A stretch of 64,000 nt of DNA from Citrobacter sedlakii NBRC 105722 (GTDB taxonomy: Bacteria; Pseudomonadota; Gammaproteobacteria; Enterobacterales; Enterobacteriaceae), in NCBI RefSeq assembly GCF_000759835.1, contig NZ_BBNB01000007.1:124001-188000 (forward strand). Reading direction: 5' to 3'. Shown here one piece after another: positions 62,742 through 64,000 of this stretch (position 1 is its first letter; the number at the start of each line of letters is the position of its first letter). The position numbers were made by a program, and so were the translations under genes. The notes beneath the pieces were generated by a model that was given only the letters and a program-made list of their open reading frames with translations, searched no databases and had not been told where the DNA came from.

Positions 62742-64000
62742 ATGAATAAAACCCGTCAAAAAGAGCTAACTCGCTGGTTAAAACAGCAAAGCGTCATTTC
62801 CCAACGCTGGTTGATGATTTCCCGTCTGCTGGGATTCGTGAGCGGCGTGTTGATCGTCGCCCAGGCCTGGATCATGGCCCGTATTTTACATCACATGATC
62901 ATGGAAAATATCCCCCGCGAGGCGCTTCTGATGCCTTTTGTTATCCTGGTTCTGGTGTTCGTGCTACGCGCGTGGGTCGTATGGCTACGGGAACGGGTCG
63001 GGTTCCACGCGGGACAACATATTCGCTTCGAGATCCGTCGTCAGGTGCTGGATCGTCTGCAACAGGCCGGTCCGGCATGGATCCAGGGAAAGCCGGCGGG
63101 CAGTTGGGCCACGCTGGTGCTGGAACAAATTGACGACATGCATGATTACTACGCCCGCTACCTGCCACAAATGGCACTGGCAGTGTGCGTACCGTTGCTG
63201 ATTGTGGCGGCCATCTTCCCCTCTAACTGGGTTGCTGCGCTTATTCTTCTGGGAACCGCCCCACTGATTCCGCTGTTTATGGCGATGGTCGGCATGGGCG
63301 CAGCCGATGCGAACCGACGCAATTTTCTGGCGCTGGCGCGTCTGAGCGGCCATTTCCTCGATCGGCTACGCGGCATGGAAACCTTGCGTATTTTTGGACG
63401 CGGCGAAGCAGAAACAGACAGCATTCGCGCGGCGTCACAGGACTTTCGCCAGCGCACCATGGAGGTGCTCCGTCTGGCCTTCTTATCTTCCGGCGTACTG
63501 GAATTCTTTACCTCGCTCTCAATTGCGCTGGTCGCGGTTTACTTTGGCTTCTCTTACCTGGGCGAGCTGGACTTTGGGCACTACGGCGCGGGCGTAACGC
63601 TGACGGCGGGTTTCCTCGCGCTGATTCTTGCCCCCGAGTTTTTCCAGCCGCTGCGCGACCTCGGTACGTTTTACCATGCCAAAGCGCAGGCGGTCGGCGC
63701 GGCTGACAGCCTGAAAACCTTTATGGAAACACCCCTTGCTCATCCGGAACGTGGCGAGGTTGAGCTTTCCACGAAAGAGCCCGTTTCAATTACCGCCGAA
63801 AATCTCATCATTACCTCCCCGGAAGGCAAACCGCTGGCAGGACCGCTGAACTTTAGCCTCGTTCCCGGGCAGCGCGCAGTGCTGGTGGGGCGCAGCGGTT
63901 CTGGCAAAAGTTCGCTGCTGAATGCGCTGTCGGGATTCCTGCCGTATCAAGGATCGCTACGCGTCAATGGCGTAGAGCTGCGTGATTTGGCCCCGGAATC
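62742..64000 (+). CDS. cydD: Glutathione/cysteine ABC exporter subunit CydD, 3'-truncated
   Basis: Half of the CydDC exporter that sends glutathione and cysteine to the periplasm and is required for cytochrome bd assembly. The frame opens at ATG 62742 (MNKTRQKELTRWLKQQ) and runs to the window end, about 419 of 588 residues. It includes six membrane helices, a coupling-loop region near ANRRNFLALARLSGHFLDRL, and Walker [10 protein letters not shown] near the end. No stop is present, so the ATPase C-terminus and cydC lie beyond the window. Confidence 0.95.
   Translation, partial: MNKTRQKELTRWLKQQSVISQRWLMISRLLGFVSGVLIVAQAWIMARILHHMIMENIPREALLMPFVILVLVFVLRAWVVWLRERVGFHAGQHIRFEIRRQVLDRLQQAGPAWIQGKPAGSWATLVLEQIDDMHDYYARYLPQMALAVCVPLLIVAAIFPSNWVAALILLGTAPLIPLFMAMVGMGAADANRRNFLALARLSGHFLDRLRGMETLRIFGRGEAETDSIRAASQDFRQRTMEVLRLAFLSSGVLEFFTSLSIALVAVYFGFSYLGELDFGHYGAGVTLTAGFLALILAPEFFQPLRDLGTFYHAKAQAVGAADSLKTFMETPLAHPERGEVELSTKEPVSITAENLIITSPEGKPLAGPLNFSLVPGQRAVLVGRSGSGKSSLLNALSGFLPYQGSLRVNGVELRDLAPE

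Overview
The window is a stretch of enterobacterial core chromosome. Gene content, order and protein sequence follow the pncB–cydD segment of Escherichia coli, read here from pncB towards cydD. It has no tRNA or rRNA gene, no insertion sequence, no prophage and no CRISPR array. Nearly every protein is readily recognisable by its E. coli name. Two loci differ from E. coli K-12: a large invasin-type adhesin between ldtD and mukB, and an unfamiliar exported protein between pflA and ycaM, where I recall ycaK/ycaN in K-12. From memory, S. enterica carries sopD2 beside the pfl genes; it is absent here, and OmpF looks closer to E. coli than to S. Typhimurium. I therefore favour Citrobacter or a close relative, without naming a species.

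Layout. 1–5.7 kb (+ strand): the 3' part of pncB (NAD salvage), asnS, ompF and aspC, each followed by a clear terminator. 5.8–9.0 kb (−): gloC, mepK and ldtD; the last two cleave and make the same 3-3 peptidoglycan cross-link. 9.2–13.4 kb (−): an inverse autotransporter of about 1,409 residues with eight Big-1 repeats and a separate C-terminal domain, preceded by very AT-rich DNA. 13.8–21.0 kb (−): cmoM-mukF-mukE-mukB, with overlapping genes (tRNA modification and the MukBEF condensin). 21.2–30.2 kb: elyC (+), then on the − strand ycbJ, kdsB, ycaR, ycaQ, lpxK, msbA and ycaI, an envelope/lipopolysaccharide cluster (MsbA flips lipid A, LpxK phosphorylates it, KdsB activates Kdo, ElyC acts in envelope biogenesis).

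30.4–37.8 kb (−): ihfB, rpsA, cmk, ycaL, aroA, serC and ycaP. 37.9–44.2 kb (+): ycaO, then focA-pflB and pflA, the anaerobic pyruvate/formate module, with an FNR-type box upstream of focA. 44.3–48.8 kb: the unknown exported protein (+), the transporters ycaM and ycaD (−), and ycaC (+). 48.9–52.8 kb (−): dmsABC, the anaerobic DMSO reductase, with an FNR-like box and a NarL/NarP-like 7-2-7 site upstream. 53–61.1 kb (−): serS, rarA, lolA, ftsK (TTG start, a LexA box upstream, a 39-bp tandem repeat in the linker) and lrp. 61.7–64 kb (+): trxB and the 5' part of cydD, which runs off the window.

I see no clear new multi-gene system. The best candidates for undescribed biology are the adhesin with its C-terminal domain, the exported four-cysteine protein after pflA, the kinase-like YcbJ that lacks its catalytic aspartate, the extra C-terminal cysteine of TrxB, and a few palindromes in intergenic DNA. 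Comparisons with E. coli proteins were made from memory, not by alignment.
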